From Parapedobacter defluvii (lineage in GTDB: Bacteria; Bacteroidota; Bacteroidia; Sphingobacteriales; Sphingobacteriaceae): a stretch of DNA of 64,000 nt. Position numbers and translations under genes: made by a program. The notes under the pieces are model-generated. The model saw only the letters and a program-made list of their open reading frames with translations. It was not told the origin of the DNA and ran no database searches. Location of the stretch: assembly GCF_014642075.1 (NCBI RefSeq), contig NZ_BMIK01000020.1, positions 1 to 64,000 of the forward strand. The letters run 5' to 3'. Positions 18,477 to 27,738 of the stretch are shown piece by piece (within the stretch, counting starts at the first letter, position 1; each line of letters begins with the position of its first letter).

Positions 18477-18862
18477 ATGAATTACCCCAGCAGACACAAA
18501 TTAACCCTAAAATAACACAGCATTTCTCTGCCGTTAGCTTCTGATTTCCAAACAGAAGGATCAAGATCTATTAAATTTTTCATCTTTTTTTATTTTTTTA
18601 ATAAGTTATTTCTATTTTTATCATTTATTAAAATGTACACGTATCCTATTGACGATCAATATAAAAAACAATTTAATCACAAAAAAAAGCGAATTATATG
18701 AGAAAATAAAAACACACATCCACAGAAAACACACATTTTAAACACACACACATTTCACAAAATGGTCCTTTGAAGACTAACTAAAACGCTTTAGTAAGGC
18801 ACCCAATTAAGATCAATATTTTGATCGTAAACTTTTATGAACAAATTAAAACCAACTAACGT
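18477..18862 (+). promoter_or_regulatory. Long AT-rich leader of susC1
   Basis: 386 bases without a gene between the tRNA-Thr terminator and susC1. It contains poly-T/poly-A tracts (18579-18630), the AC-rich repeat block at 18711-18753, and a palindrome GATCAATATTTTGATC at 18811-18826, 37 bases before the ATG. No clear TTG-N20-TAnnTTTG promoter was found. The length suggests a regulated promoter or structured 5' leader. Confidence 0.55.
18711..18753 (+). repeat. AC-rich motif repeated with a 17-nt period upstream of susC1
   Basis: ACACACAT-type words end with CAT at 18717-18719, 18734-18736 and 18751-18753, exactly 17 bases apart: AACACACATC, AACACACATTTT and AACACACACACATTTC. A similar AC-rich series occurs on the minus strand between fecR and susC2. 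Confidence 0.75.
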
Positions 18863-21800
18863 ATGAGACGCATGACGTTTATCAGTAGCATGGCTATGCT
18901 CACCACTATTGGCGGATTGCTATGTGGCAACGGAGCAATGGCTTCTTCTCTCCACGTGACGACTGCAAAAGACAGTCACACCACGGCCAATCAACAACAA
19001 ACCATAACGGGTATCGTGACCAGCGGAACCGACCAAAGCCGCTTACCCGGTGTATCAGTTATAGTAAAGGGCACCCAAAAGGGGGTTACCACCAATGAAC
19101 AGGGGCAGTATACCATTGAAGCCGAGGCTGGCGACATTTTGGTGTACAGCTTTATCGGATACATCTCCACAGAACAAGTAGTAGGCAACCAACATCAAAT
19201 AGATGTGGTGCTGCAAGAAAGCGCTCAAGATCTAGATGAAGTAGTAGTAGTTGGTTACGGTACGATGCGCAAATCAGACGTAACGGGCTCTATCTCCATC
19301 GCCAAAGGCGAAGACATGATCAAGGCGCAGAACTTCAGCGCATTGGACAACCTGAGGGGCAAAGCTTCCGGGGTAAACATCTTCTCCAACTCCAGTCAGC
19401 CGGGCGCTTACGCAAACCGTGTGGTCATTCGCGGTACCGCCACTATCAATTCTTCATCCAACCCATTATACGTGGTAGATGGGGTGGTGATGGAAGATTT
19501 CCAGTTAATAAACCCGAATGACATCGAACGCATCGAAGTATTGAAAGACGCCTCATCGGCCGCCATATATGGTGCGCGCGGTGCAAACGGCGTAATCCTG
19601 GTCACTACCAAACGGGGCAGTAAGGATGGACGGAAAACAATCAGTTACCAAGGTTCCGTCGGCTTTAGTTCTCCGCAACGACTGATGAAAGTGCTTGATG
19701 CAAATCAGTGGGTGGAAGCATTTATGACGGGTCTGGAAAATGAGAACACCTACCAAGGTAAATCCTGGTCGCTGAATAAAACGGACTGGTTTAATGATCC
19801 TACTTATTTTGATAGCAACGGCAATCCGTTGTACAACACCAATTGGCAGGAAGAAGCAACCCGTACTGCAGCATCACACAATCATCAGCTGAATATCCAG
19901 CAAGGTGATGAAAAATCCTCTACCGGAGCCTTTTTAAACTATACCGATCAACAAGGAATTGTCAACAACACGTTCAGCAAGCGGATCAATGGTAAATTGG
20001 CCTATGATTCCAAACCCCTGGATTGGCTATCTACCAGTGTAAACCTATTGGTAAACCACGCCTGGGGTCGCTATACACCGGAAGACGGTGGTGGTCAGGA
20101 TGCTAGAAGAACCATGATCGAAATGCTGCCCTGGCTTCCGATCTATCAACCGGATGGCCAATACACATCCTCTTCGTCTTCATCGATAACCGACGTTCTC
20201 GGGTTCGAGGGTATGTCTAACCCGGTTGCCATCCTCGACAAACAAAAACGCATGCGTTACAATACGCAGATTTTTGGTAATGCGGCATTGACATTCCACC
20301 TGGCAGACGGACTGGACCTGAAAACCCAATTCGGTGTTGATAACCACCGGAAAGACTACAAAGGTTATTCTTCCATTATATTGAACAACATCTCCAGACC
20401 GAATGGTTGGGCTGAGATTCAGCACACAAATACGTTTTACTGGCAGGAAGAAACTTACCTGACCTACAATAAGACTTTCGACAGACACCGCATCAATGCG
20501 ATGGCCGGACTTTCTTGGCAGGAACGCACCTATGAATACGATGCCTCGCGCACCGAAGGATTCACGGATGATTTCTACGAGTGGAATAACATGGGGGTCG
20601 GCAGAACGCCTTCGTCTCCCTCATCTAGCTGGAACCAGTGGCGGATGAATTCCTATTTCCTGCGCGCCGCGTATTCCTACAATGACAGGTATTCATTGAC
20701 CGTTACCGGACGTTACGATGGTTCGTCCAAATTCGGCGCAAACAACAAATACGCCTTTTTCCCATCGGCTGGTCTGGCATGGAATGTTTCTAACGAGGAC
20801 TTTATGCAAGACAACACCTTTATCAGCAATTTGAAATTGCATACCAGCTATGGTTTGACCGGTAATTCTGAAATCGATCCTTATTCAGCACTTGCAAATG
20901 TGACCGCCGGCACGTATCTGCTGGATGGTACACGCGCCCCTTACTCCTACCTTGGTACCATGTCCAACCCAGACCTGAAATGGGAAAAGACAGGAACGTA
21001 TGATGTCGGCGTAGAATTGGGTATTCTGCAAAACCGACTGAACTTTGACGTATCGTATTATAACCGGACAACAACCGATCTGTTGCTTGGCGCACCGCTG
21101 CCAAACTCCACTGGCTTCTCTTCCGTCATGAAAAACATCGGATCGGTACGGAACCAGGGGGTGGATATTATGGTAACTGCCAGCCCTGTTTCAACAACCG
21201 ATTTCAACTGGGATATCACCCTAAATGGGAACTACAATAAAAACGAAGTGCTGAAATTGGGTGATAACAACGAAGATATTCCCCAAAACAGTTGGGTAGG
21301 CGGACCAAACAGCATTATCCGCGTAGGCGAGAACCTGAACAGCTTCTACGGTTACGAACGCTATGGTGTCTATACCATCGAAGACTATGAGGCCGGAGAT
21401 GCCACATTAGCCCAGGTGGGAAGAGCCAAGCGTTCAACCACGCAGCAGGTACTAGGCAAGGGAATGCCAGACTGGACCGGAAGTTTCATCAATGCCCTCA
21501 ACTACAAAAACTTTGACCTGACCGTCGACCTGCAGTTTGTATACGGGGTAGAAACCATGCAACAATTCTTCCACTCCACTTACGACCGGTTCGGTATCAC
21601 GAATGGCCTGGAAACCATCCTGACCGATGCATACAACGGCTCTAATCCCAATACCATGCAGCAAGCCATTTACCTCACCAACAATGGCCATGCGGGCCAG
21701 GACACCAACGTAGACTCCCAGTGGGTCACTGACGGTTCTTACCTGCGTTTCAATGTAATCCAATTGGGCTATACTTTTGAATCTAGCTTGTGTAAAAGAT

Positions 21801-21988
21801 TAGGCATTTCCGCACTGAGGGTTTACGCGAATGCCAACAATCCCTGGTTAATTACATCCAAAGATTTTCAGGGTTACGACCCCGAAGGCACCTCGCTCGG
21901 AGACAGCAATAAATTCGGACAGAACATGGTTTTCTTCTCCTACCCGAGAGCGAAATCATTTATGTTTGGGATGAATATTACTTTGTAA
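18863..21988 (+). CDS. SusC/RagA family TonB-linked outer-membrane protein (SusC1)
   Basis: A 1041-residue outer-membrane transporter. After a signal peptide (MTFISSMAMLTTIGGLLCGN) comes a carboxypeptidase-regulatory-like domain (ITGIVTSGTDQSRLPGVSV), the TonB-box-like DLDEVVVVGYGTMRKSDVTG, a plug domain with NPLYVVDGVV, IERIEVLKDASSAAIYGARG and ANGVILVTTKRG, then a beta-barrel ending in NITL. It imports a bound ligand through the outer membrane with energy from TonB, together with the SusD1 lipoprotein 22 bases downstream. It lacks the STN domain seen in SusC2, so it is not expected to signal through FecR. No degradative enzyme flanks the pair; the substrate is unknown. Confidence 0.95.
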   Translation: MRRMTFISSMAMLTTIGGLLCGNGAMASSLHVTTAKDSHTTANQQQTITGIVTSGTDQSRLPGVSVIVKGTQKGVTTNEQGQYTIEAEAGDILVYSFIGYISTEQVVGNQHQIDVVLQESAQDLDEVVVVGYGTMRKSDVTGSISIAKGEDMIKAQNFSALDNLRGKASGVNIFSNSSQPGAYANRVVIRGTATINSSSNPLYVVDGVVMEDFQLINPNDIERIEVLKDASSAAIYGARGANGVILVTTKRGSKDGRKTISYQGSVGFSSPQRLMKVLDANQWVEAFMTGLENENTYQGKSWSLNKTDWFNDPTYFDSNGNPLYNTNWQEEATRTAASHNHQLNIQQGDEKSSTGAFLNYTDQQGIVNNTFSKRINGKLAYDSKPLDWLSTSVNLLVNHAWGRYTPEDGGGQDARRTMIEMLPWLPIYQPDGQYTSSSSSSITDVLGFEGMSNPVAILDKQKRMRYNTQIFGNAALTFHLADGLDLKTQFGVDNHRKDYKGYSSIILNNISRPNGWAEIQHTNTFYWQEETYLTYNKTFDRHRINAMAGLSWQERTYEYDASRTEGFTDDFYEWNNMGVGRTPSSPSSSWNQWRMNSYFLRAAYSYNDRYSLTVTGRYDGSSKFGANNKYAFFPSAGLAWNVSNEDFMQDNTFISNLKLHTSYGLTGNSEIDPYSALANVTAGTYLLDGTRAPYSYLGTMSNPDLKWEKTGTYDVGVELGILQNRLNFDVSYYNRTTTDLLLGAPLPNSTGFSSVMKNIGSVRNQGVDIMVTASPVSTTDFNWDITLNGNYNKNEVLKLGDNNEDIPQNSWVGGPNSIIRVGENLNSFYGYERYGVYTIEDYEAGDATLAQVGRAKRSTTQQVLGKGMPDWTGSFINALNYKNFDLTVDLQFVYGVETMQQFFHSTYDRFGITNGLETILTDAYNGSNPNTMQQAIYLTNNGHAGQDTNVDSQWVTDGSYLRFNVIQLGYTFESSLCKRLGISALRVYANANNPWLITSKDFQGYDPEGTSLGDSNKFGQNMVFFSYPRAKSFMFGMNITL

Positions 21989-22009
21989 TCAATAAAGAGA
22001 AACGTTATT

Positions 22010-23587
22010 ATGAAAACTAAAAATATAGCAATTGCTTTACTGAGCAGCACGTTTATCTTCGGCTCCTGTGAAAGCTTCTTAGACGAAGCACCCAGATCTG
22101 CCGTTACGTCGGTTGCCTACTACCAAAATGAAGCACAGGCGCAGGGACAGGTTAATTCGTTATACCGGATGGGCGCTCCATTGCGCTACGCATCGGCAGG
22201 AAGTGCCTACTTGGGGCCAAATGCCTCGATCAACAGTATGCTGACGGGATATTTCACCAACAGCTACGAGGGGCAGGAATTGGTCTGCTTGTATTCAAGG
22301 GAACTGACCCGCCAAAATAACACACGTATCGTTTCCAATACAATGAACGGTATTTGGAATGAATGTTACAGGGCTATCAACATCGCCAACGCTGCGATCA
22401 AATACATCCCTGCGATTGAAATGGATGCGACCCTGCAAGCGAAGCTAGTTGGAGAAGCGAAATTCTTCCGTGCTTACAACTATTTCTATCTTGTGAAAAC
22501 ATTCGGCGATGTGCCGCTGTCTACCGAACCGTATGAGGCACCGTCAGACGACCTGTATCTGACACGCACAAGTGTGGCTGACGTTTATGGGCTGATAGAA
22601 TCTGACTTAAAAGCAGCGGTGGATGTGCTGCCCAAAAGCACCTTTGCGAACAACGCACACCGTATCAGTCAATATGTAGCGGCGATGACCCTGGCCAACG
22701 TGTACTTGCAACAAGGAAAATTCGGTGACGCGGCAACTTCTGTGAAAATTGTGTTGGATTCACCCCATGGGCTCACAACGAACAGTGATCTGGCCCTAAA
22801 CAGTGCCTATAACAAGCTGCGTAAAACAGACGATCTGGACGAATCGATTTATGCGTATGAATACGATGGAACAATCAGCAACAGCGGTTGGTGGCCAACC
22901 TACGCATTCAGTTCCTCAGCGACTTCTGTGTTTTCAAGTTACTCCATCTTTGAACGCGTATATGGTCCTACAAATCGCTTTTTGAATGTATATAAATCAG
23001 ATGATTTGCGGATACAACCCAACCAGTTTTTCCACTGGAAATATACCAACCCCAACAACGGAGCAACGTGGACGTCCGAACAAGCCGGTATCTGGTATTA
23101 TTTTGACGAGGATGCCGTACTGAACAGCGGAAGGGGTACCAAAGACTGGAACCTGTACCGTTATGCAGAAGCACTGTTGATTGCCGCAGAATCCATCGCC
23201 CGTTCATCCGGGGTGAACGCAGAAGCAGCGGGATATTTGGCACAAATCAAAGCACGGGCAGATATTAACGGAAAAACTGCAGCCGCCTATACCGCAGAAC
23301 TTCAAGGCTTATCGGCCGATAACTTTGTAAAAGAGGTTTGGACGGAACGCTTGCGGGAATTGCCGCTAGAGTTTAAATTGTGGGATGACTGCCTACGCAC
23401 AGGTATGTTCCCGGTAATCTCTGCCACGGTAAAAGGACAGGTAGACTACCAACCGCTGGTTGGCGCACAAAACGGCTCAGGTGCTACTTTTAAAGAAACC
23501 GATTTGCTGTGGCCCATCTCGCTGGATGAATTGCAACGCAATCCGAAATTGACCCAAAATGACGGGTATCAGGACATTGCGCGGTAA
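22010..23587 (+). CDS. SusD/RagB family surface lipoprotein (SusD1)
   Basis: A 525-residue ligand-binding lipoprotein paired with SusC1. The signal peptide ends in FIFGSCESFLDEAPRS, with the cysteine followed by the usual SFLD sequence. The N-terminal tetratricopeptide-like region contains KLVGEAKFFRAYNYFYLVKT and FGDVPLSTEP, and the C-terminal part has EVWTERLRELPLEFKLWDD and LLWPISLDELQRNPKLTQN, all typical of SusD proteins. It caps the SusC barrel and binds the substrate outside the cell. Start ATG at 22010. Confidence 0.95.
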   Translation: MKTKNIAIALLSSTFIFGSCESFLDEAPRSAVTSVAYYQNEAQAQGQVNSLYRMGAPLRYASAGSAYLGPNASINSMLTGYFTNSYEGQELVCLYSRELTRQNNTRIVSNTMNGIWNECYRAINIANAAIKYIPAIEMDATLQAKLVGEAKFFRAYNYFYLVKTFGDVPLSTEPYEAPSDDLYLTRTSVADVYGLIESDLKAAVDVLPKSTFANNAHRISQYVAAMTLANVYLQQGKFGDAATSVKIVLDSPHGLTTNSDLALNSAYNKLRKTDDLDESIYAYEYDGTISNSGWWPTYAFSSSATSVFSSYSIFERVYGPTNRFLNVYKSDDLRIQPNQFFHWKYTNPNNGATWTSEQAGIWYYFDEDAVLNSGRGTKDWNLYRYAEALLIAAESIARSSGVNAEAAGYLAQIKARADINGKTAAAYTAELQGLSADNFVKEVWTERLRELPLEFKLWDDCLRTGMFPVISATVKGQVDYQPLVGAQNGSGATFKETDLLWPISLDELQRNPKLTQNDGYQDIAR

Positions 23588-23598
23588 GCCCCGGGCAT

Positions 23599-23629
23599 AA
23601 AAAAACCGTCCCGAAATACATCGGGACGG
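23599..23629 (-). terminator. Intrinsic terminator facing the ku side
   Basis: Stem CCGTCCCGA (23606-23614) with TCGGGACGG (23621-23629), loop AATACA. The T-run lies on the minus strand (seven A residues at 23599-23605 on the plus strand), so it ends transcripts coming from ku. On the plus strand it follows susD1 but lacks a T-run. Confidence 0.85.
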
Positions 23630-23719
23630 CCGCCCCCAATGGGGTTAGGGGGCTATCAACCTAAACCTATTCCTTCTTTAGCAATTCCAATGCCAAAATT
23701 TTGGCGATCGGGAATTATC

Positions 23720-24475
23720 TTAGGCAAGACTTGCTTTCAATTGTTCCAATAAATCTTCGGAAGGAGCCTTACGCGGTTTCATCTTGCGCACGGTTGGTCG
23801 TTTCCCTTTTGCTTTCGCACGGATAATTTTCATCAGTTCCTTGCTGTACTCATCGCGGTACGATGTGATATCGAAATCGCTGGAATACCTCTTGATCAGC
23901 TGTACAGCCATGTCCATTTCCGGCTTAGCGATCTTGATACGCTGACCGGGCTTGATCTCATCAACAGATCGGATTTCCTCTTCAAACCGTAGGGTATTCA
24001 GCAACAGTATGCCTTGATGAGGCCGGATGACAGCAAGACTCTCGGTATTACGCATTACAAAAGTGGATAAACCTGCCATTTTCGTCTTTTCCAGGGCATT
24101 CAGCAAGAGTACATATGCCTTTTCCCCTCCTTTTTGCGCCTGTAGGTAATATGGGCTTTCGAAATAAATGCTATCAATATCGGCTTCCTTAACAAACGAT
24201 TTCAGGTTGATTATTTTTGTCTTTTCCGGACTGGCTTCCTCAAAATCAGCATCGTCAAGTACAATGTAATTGTCATTCAGCATATATCCTTTTACGATTT
24301 GATCCCAGGCAACCTCTTTTCCCGTCTTTTCGCTCACCCGTTTGTACCGGATACGCGAATGGTCTTTGCGGTCAAGCATATCAAAATCAGGCCTGCTGTC
24401 TGTCGTTGCACTGAATATCCGTATCGGAATATTGACCAGCCCGAAGCCAATGGCTCCTGTCCATATTGCTCTCAT
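23720..24475 (-). CDS. ku: Ku protein for non-homologous end joining
   Basis: A 251-residue bacterial Ku, which forms a ring homodimer on broken DNA ends and recruits LigD. It starts MRAIWTGAIGFGLVNIPIRI, has HSRIRYKRVSEKTGKEV, DFEEASPEKTKIINLKSF, YYLQAQKGGEKAYVLLLNAL and RFEEEIRSVDEI, then a short basic tail (AKGKRPTVRKMKPRKAPSED). Length is at the short end of the family. No ligD lies in the window. The gene is preceded by a small perfect inverted repeat and followed by a strong terminator, so it can act as its own unit, though the epimerase gene lies only 66 bases upstream on the same strand. Confidence 0.95.
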   Translation of the reverse strand: MRAIWTGAIGFGLVNIPIRIFSATTDSRPDFDMLDRKDHSRIRYKRVSEKTGKEVAWDQIVKGYMLNDNYIVLDDADFEEASPEKTKIINLKSFVKEADIDSIYFESPYYLQAQKGGEKAYVLLLNALEKTKMAGLSTFVMRNTESLAVIRPHQGILLLNTLRFEEEIRSVDEIKPGQRIKIAKPEMDMAVQLIKRYSSDFDITSYRDEYSKELMKIIRAKAKGKRPTVRKMKPRKAPSEDLLEQLKASLA

Positions 24476-24479
24476 TGTC

Positions 24480-24496
24480 GTACTTTTTGAAAGTAC
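24480..24496. repeat. Perfect 7-bp inverted repeat before ku
   Basis: GTACTTT (24480-24486) and AAAGTAC (24490-24496) around a 3-base centre, beginning four bases upstream of the ku ATG. Position fits an operator or small RNA hairpin covering the start region. Confidence 0.55.
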
Positions 24497-24541
24497 AACA
24501 ATGAAAGCAGTATAAATGTTGTCAGTTAATTCGGAATAGGG

Positions 24542-25453
24542 TTAGCTGATCTCTGCGCCGACGCGTTCCAGCAGACGTTTGGTGGCCAGAATGCCTTCCT
24601 CCTCGCTGAGTTGCTCTCCCTCGTATTCTATGCCAATATAACCGGTATACCCGGCATCCTTTACGATCTGTAGCATCTTCCGGTAATCGATATTGGATTC
24701 GTTACCGTTTTCATCGAAGACATTGCTTTTCGCGCTCACACCTTTTGCCAAAGGCATCAAATCCTTTACCCCCTGATATCGATCGTACTCGTAAAAATTA
24801 CCAAAGTCGGGTAAACTTCCACAATTTTTCCTACCTACTCCCCGAAGTACAGCACTCAACCAATCGCCGTGAGAAGATATTCCGCCGTGATTTTCTACAA
24901 TAACACTGATTCCGTAAGACGCTGCAAATTCACTCAGCCGTCCCAGACCATCGATGGCCGCAGCCTTCACTTCTTCGGGGGTACCTTCCCCTGCGGCATT
25001 GACACGGATGGCATGGCAACCTAAAAACTTGGCAGCTTCTACCCACTTGTAGTGGTTTTCAACAGCCTCTTTCCGTTCCTTTTCATTCGTGGAACCCAAC
25101 GGACCTTCGCCGTCAATCATGATTAACACATTTTTAACGCCGTTATCGGTTGCCCGTTGATTCAAATCGGCCAGGTATTTTTTGTCTTTCGCCTTGTCTT
25201 TGAAAAATTGATTTACATACTCAACGGCGTAGATGCCGAATTTCTTTGCCGCCGTCTCCGGAAAATCAAGGTTGTCGAGCTTACCGCCGAAGAGCGTCTT
25301 GTGCAGCGACCACTCTGCCAACGAAATATTAAAAAATAATTTTCTATTGGTATGGGTTGCAGCAGAGAATGTTGACGTTGCAAATGCAGGAAATACAGAC
25401 ACACTCAATGCGCCTACTCCCAAGTGTTTCAAAAATGATCTTCTATCTGTCAT
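24542..25453 (-). CDS. Secreted TIM-barrel sugar phosphate isomerase/epimerase (paralogue 1)
   Basis: A 303-residue protein of the xylose-isomerase-like TIM-barrel family with an N-terminal Tat-like signal ([20 protein letters not shown]). Conserved parts are [71 protein letters not shown], and [16 protein letters not shown]; the E, H, D and E residues in these are the likely metal ligands. Sequence closely parallels the epimerase at 27739-28734 but lacks about 24 residues after PDFGNF. It lies 55 bases after the LutA-like gene on the same strand. The substrate is unknown; periplasmic location suggests action on imported sugar derivatives. Confidence 0.85.
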   Translation of the reverse strand: MTDRRSFLKHLGVGALSVSVFPAFATSTFSAATHTNRKLFFNISLAEWSLHKTLFGGKLDNLDFPETAAKKFGIYAVEYVNQFFKDKAKDKKYLADLNQRATDNGVKNVLIMIDGEGPLGSTNEKERKEAVENHYKWVEAAKFLGCHAIRVNAAGEGTPEEVKAAAIDGLGRLSEFAASYGISVIVENHGGISSHGDWLSAVLRGVGRKNCGSLPDFGNFYEYDRYQGVKDLMPLAKGVSAKSNVFDENGNESNIDYRKMLQIVKDAGYTGYIGIEYEGEQLSEEEGILATKRLLERVGAEIS

Positions 25454-25508
25454 CGTAATCTATTATTAGTTAGTAAATTCAATACCTTCAAATACGGCGG
25501 AGTATGGC

Positions 25509-26237
25509 TTAAATATTTGCCCAGCCATGTGCCAATACATCCGCGAGGTGCATCGTTTTAATCGGTAACTGATGTTTATCGATATATCCCTGAAGGTGCA
25601 ACAGGCAGGATGAATCAGTGGAAATGATGAAATCAGCTTCCATTTCCAAGGCTTGGTGCACTTTCTGTTCAGCCATGGCGCTGGATATGGCTTCAAATTT
25701 TACAGCAAATGTACCGCCAAACCCGCAGCATGTATCGGTATGCTTCATCTCCACCAGCTCAAGACCATCCACTTTGCTTAACAACTGTCTCGGTTCATCC
25801 CTGATATGGCATTCGCGCAATGCAGAACAGGAATCGTGATACACCGCACGGCCTTCCAATTCAGCACCAAAGTAATCCTTTTTGAGTACATTCACAAGAA
25901 AATCCGAGAGTTCATGGATGTTTCCCTGTATTGCCCGGCAACGGTTATGGACGATTGTATTGGTAAATAAATTGTTGTAGGAATTTTTCACCATCCCCGT
26001 ACAGGAAGCGGATGGCGACACAATCACCTGATCGTCACCAAAGTCATGCAGAAACTTGTGACCGACCTGTTTTGCTTCGTCCCAGAAACCTGCATTGTAA
26101 GCAGGCTGCCCGCAACAGGTCTGCTGCGGATTATAAACGACATTGCACCCAGCTTTTTCCAGCAAACGAACCACGTTGAACGCCGTTTCTGGAAACAACT
26201 GATCGATAAAACAAGGGATAAAGAGTTGAACCGTCAT
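25509..26237 (-). CDS. LutA/YkgE-like (Fe-S)-binding oxidoreductase subunit
   Basis: A 242-residue protein with two CCG domains: TCCGQPAYNAGFWDEAK in the first half and DTCCGFGGTFAVKF in the second, with SPSASCTGMV and VYHDSCSALRE supplying further cysteines. These cysteine-rich repeats bind a non-cubane iron-sulfur cluster in heterodisulfide reductase-like and lactate-oxidising complexes. LutA normally works with LutB and LutC, but neither is adjacent here, so lactate use is only an inference. ATG at 26237 (MTVQLFIPCFID) is preferred to an upstream TTG at 26243. Neighbours on the same strand are an MFS transporter and the TIM-barrel epimerase. Confidence 0.88.
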   Translation of the reverse strand: MTVQLFIPCFIDQLFPETAFNVVRLLEKAGCNVVYNPQQTCCGQPAYNAGFWDEAKQVGHKFLHDFGDDQVIVSPSASCTGMVKNSYNNLFTNTIVHNRCRAIQGNIHELSDFLVNVLKKDYFGAELEGRAVYHDSCSALRECHIRDEPRQLLSKVDGLELVEMKHTDTCCGFGGTFAVKFEAISSAMAEQKVHQALEMEADFIISTDSSCLLHLQGYIDKHQLPIKTMHLADVLAHGWANI

Positions 26238-26257
26238 GCACAAACCTGATGTGGGAG

Positions 26258-26265
26258 CAAATTTA
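26258..26265 (-). promoter_or_regulatory. Possible -7 box before the LutA-like gene
   Basis: On the minus strand TAAATTTG, a perfect TAnnTTTG match, 20 bases before the ATG. No TTG lies at the standard upstream distance, so support is partial. Confidence 0.35.
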
Positions 26266-26311
26266 AGGTAATCTTCGAAAAATCATGCCGAAATAGCTAA
26301 AACTGCCTAAG

Positions 26312-27613
26312 CTACCGCCGGTTTTTAACCAACGGTAACATTCTTCCCAAAAGAACCAGGCCGATCACGAAAAAGATACCCAGACATAGCGCCGAATAGC
26401 GGATATTATTTGTCACCTGCTCAATCAACGCAAAGGAAAAAAGTCCAATCACAATCGCTACTTTCTCTGTGACGTCATAAAAACTAAAGAATGAAGCCGT
26501 GTCGGCCTCGTCTACCGGAAGCATTTTCGAATAGGTGGAACGGGAAAGTGACTGTATCCCTCCCATCACTAACCCTACCAGTGCAGCCAGGATGTAAAAC
26601 TGCACTTCATGGTCAATGTAATAGGCAGAAACACATATCCCGATCCAAATGCAAACCACCAGCATCAATACCCGTACATTCCCGATGTAATTGGCCAGCA
26701 ACGACATGAGATACGCACCTCCGATGGCGACCAACTGAATAATCAAAATCGTAGCGATCAGCTTGGGAGCTCCCAAGTGCAATACTTTCTCGCCAAACGC
26801 GGCGGCAACGATCATAACGGTCTGAACACCCATGGCATAAAAGAAAAATGCCGGCAAAAAACGTTTAATCTCCGGTATTTCCCTCAGCCTGGTCCACACA
26901 TTGCGCAATTCCGCGAATCCTTTGCGCAGCACATCGTTGGTAACACGCTGCCCGTTCCGCCGGTCTTTTGGCAACTTCGCGAACGGAATCTGTGAAAAGC
27001 CAATCCACCAGAGTCCTACGAGCAAAAAAGACAGCCGTGGCGCGAAACTGGGGTCGGTAATGCCGAACCATTCCGGTTTCAGGATAAATACAAAACAAAT
27101 GATCTGAATGGTGACACAGCCCACATATCCGTAGGCGAACCCCTGTGCGCTCACCCGATCCTGCTGGTCGACCGTGGCGATCTGCGGCAGATATGAATTA
27201 TTGAATAAGACGCCCCCCACATAGCCCATTGCCGCCAGGGTAAAACAGATGATGCCCCACTCCAACGTTTCCAGCTTAAAGAAAAACAACCCCATGCACG
27301 CAATCCCGCCCAGGTAGGTGAACACCATCATAAAAGCCTTCTTATTTCCTTTGAAATCAGCTACCGACGAAAGGATGGGGAGCACCAATGCCATAAACAG
27401 ATAGGCGAATGAGAGTGCAAAATTCGACAACGCCGTGTTGACAACACTGACTCCGAAGAAGCGTACCTTGTCACCATGCGCTTCTGTATAAGTAATAGCC
27501 GTATAGTAAGCCGGAAAAATAGTGGAAGTAATCACAAGATTGTACGCGGAATTTGCCCAGTCGAACATGGCCCATGCGCGTATGGTGGATTTGTGGTTTT
27601 TTAGCGTCGACAT
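26312..27613 (-). CDS. MFS transporter of the UMF1/Atg22-like family
   Basis: A 433-residue inner-membrane protein with about 12 hydrophobic segments. The start STIRAWAMFDWANSAYNLVI and the region GVLFNNSYLPQIATVDQQDR with SAQGFAYGYVG are characteristic of the UMF1 (Atg22-like) branch of the major facilitator superfamily; MGGIQSLSRSTYSKMLPVDE fits as well. Yeast Atg22 exports amino acids from the vacuole; bacterial substrates are not established. ATG at 27613 (MSTLKNHKST) gives the normal N-terminus; the longer frame to 27649 is not supported. It is 74 bases upstream of the LutA-like gene and may share a transcript. Confidence 0.92.
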   Translation of the reverse strand: MSTLKNHKSTIRAWAMFDWANSAYNLVITSTIFPAYYTAITYTEAHGDKVRFFGVSVVNTALSNFALSFAYLFMALVLPILSSVADFKGNKKAFMMVFTYLGGIACMGLFFFKLETLEWGIICFTLAAMGYVGGVLFNNSYLPQIATVDQQDRVSAQGFAYGYVGCVTIQIICFVFILKPEWFGITDPSFAPRLSFLLVGLWWIGFSQIPFAKLPKDRRNGQRVTNDVLRKGFAELRNVWTRLREIPEIKRFLPAFFFYAMGVQTVMIVAAAFGEKVLHLGAPKLIATILIIQLVAIGGAYLMSLLANYIGNVRVLMLVVCIWIGICVSAYYIDHEVQFYILAALVGLVMGGIQSLSRSTYSKMLPVDEADTASFFSFYDVTEKVAIVIGLFSFALIEQVTNNIRYSALCLGIFFVIGLVLLGRMLPLVKNRR

Positions 27614-27670
27614 GTACGTAATTGAAGCAGCTAAGATAGCTAAATCCACGGTTTATGAAAGCGGGAACGT

Positions 27671-27710
27671 AAAAAAAGGGAATCCGGCCAAGAAGATTAT
27701 CCGGATTCCC
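27671..27710 (-). terminator. Intrinsic terminator after epimerase paralogue 2
   Basis: Stem GGGAATCCGG (27678-27687) with CCGGATTCCC (27701-27710), 13-base loop, and seven T residues on the minus strand (27671-27677). It ends the sigma-fecR-susCD-epimerase block before the MFS gene. Confidence 0.88.
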
Positions 27711-27738
27711 TGGGTCTGGTTTTGTTTTAATTGATAGG

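Noticed and set aside
23599-23653. Terminator for susD1 on the plus strand
   Set aside because: The hairpin has its T-run only on the minus strand; plus-strand use is possible but unsupported. A second stem (GCCCCC/GGGGGC, 23632-23653) also lacks a T-run.
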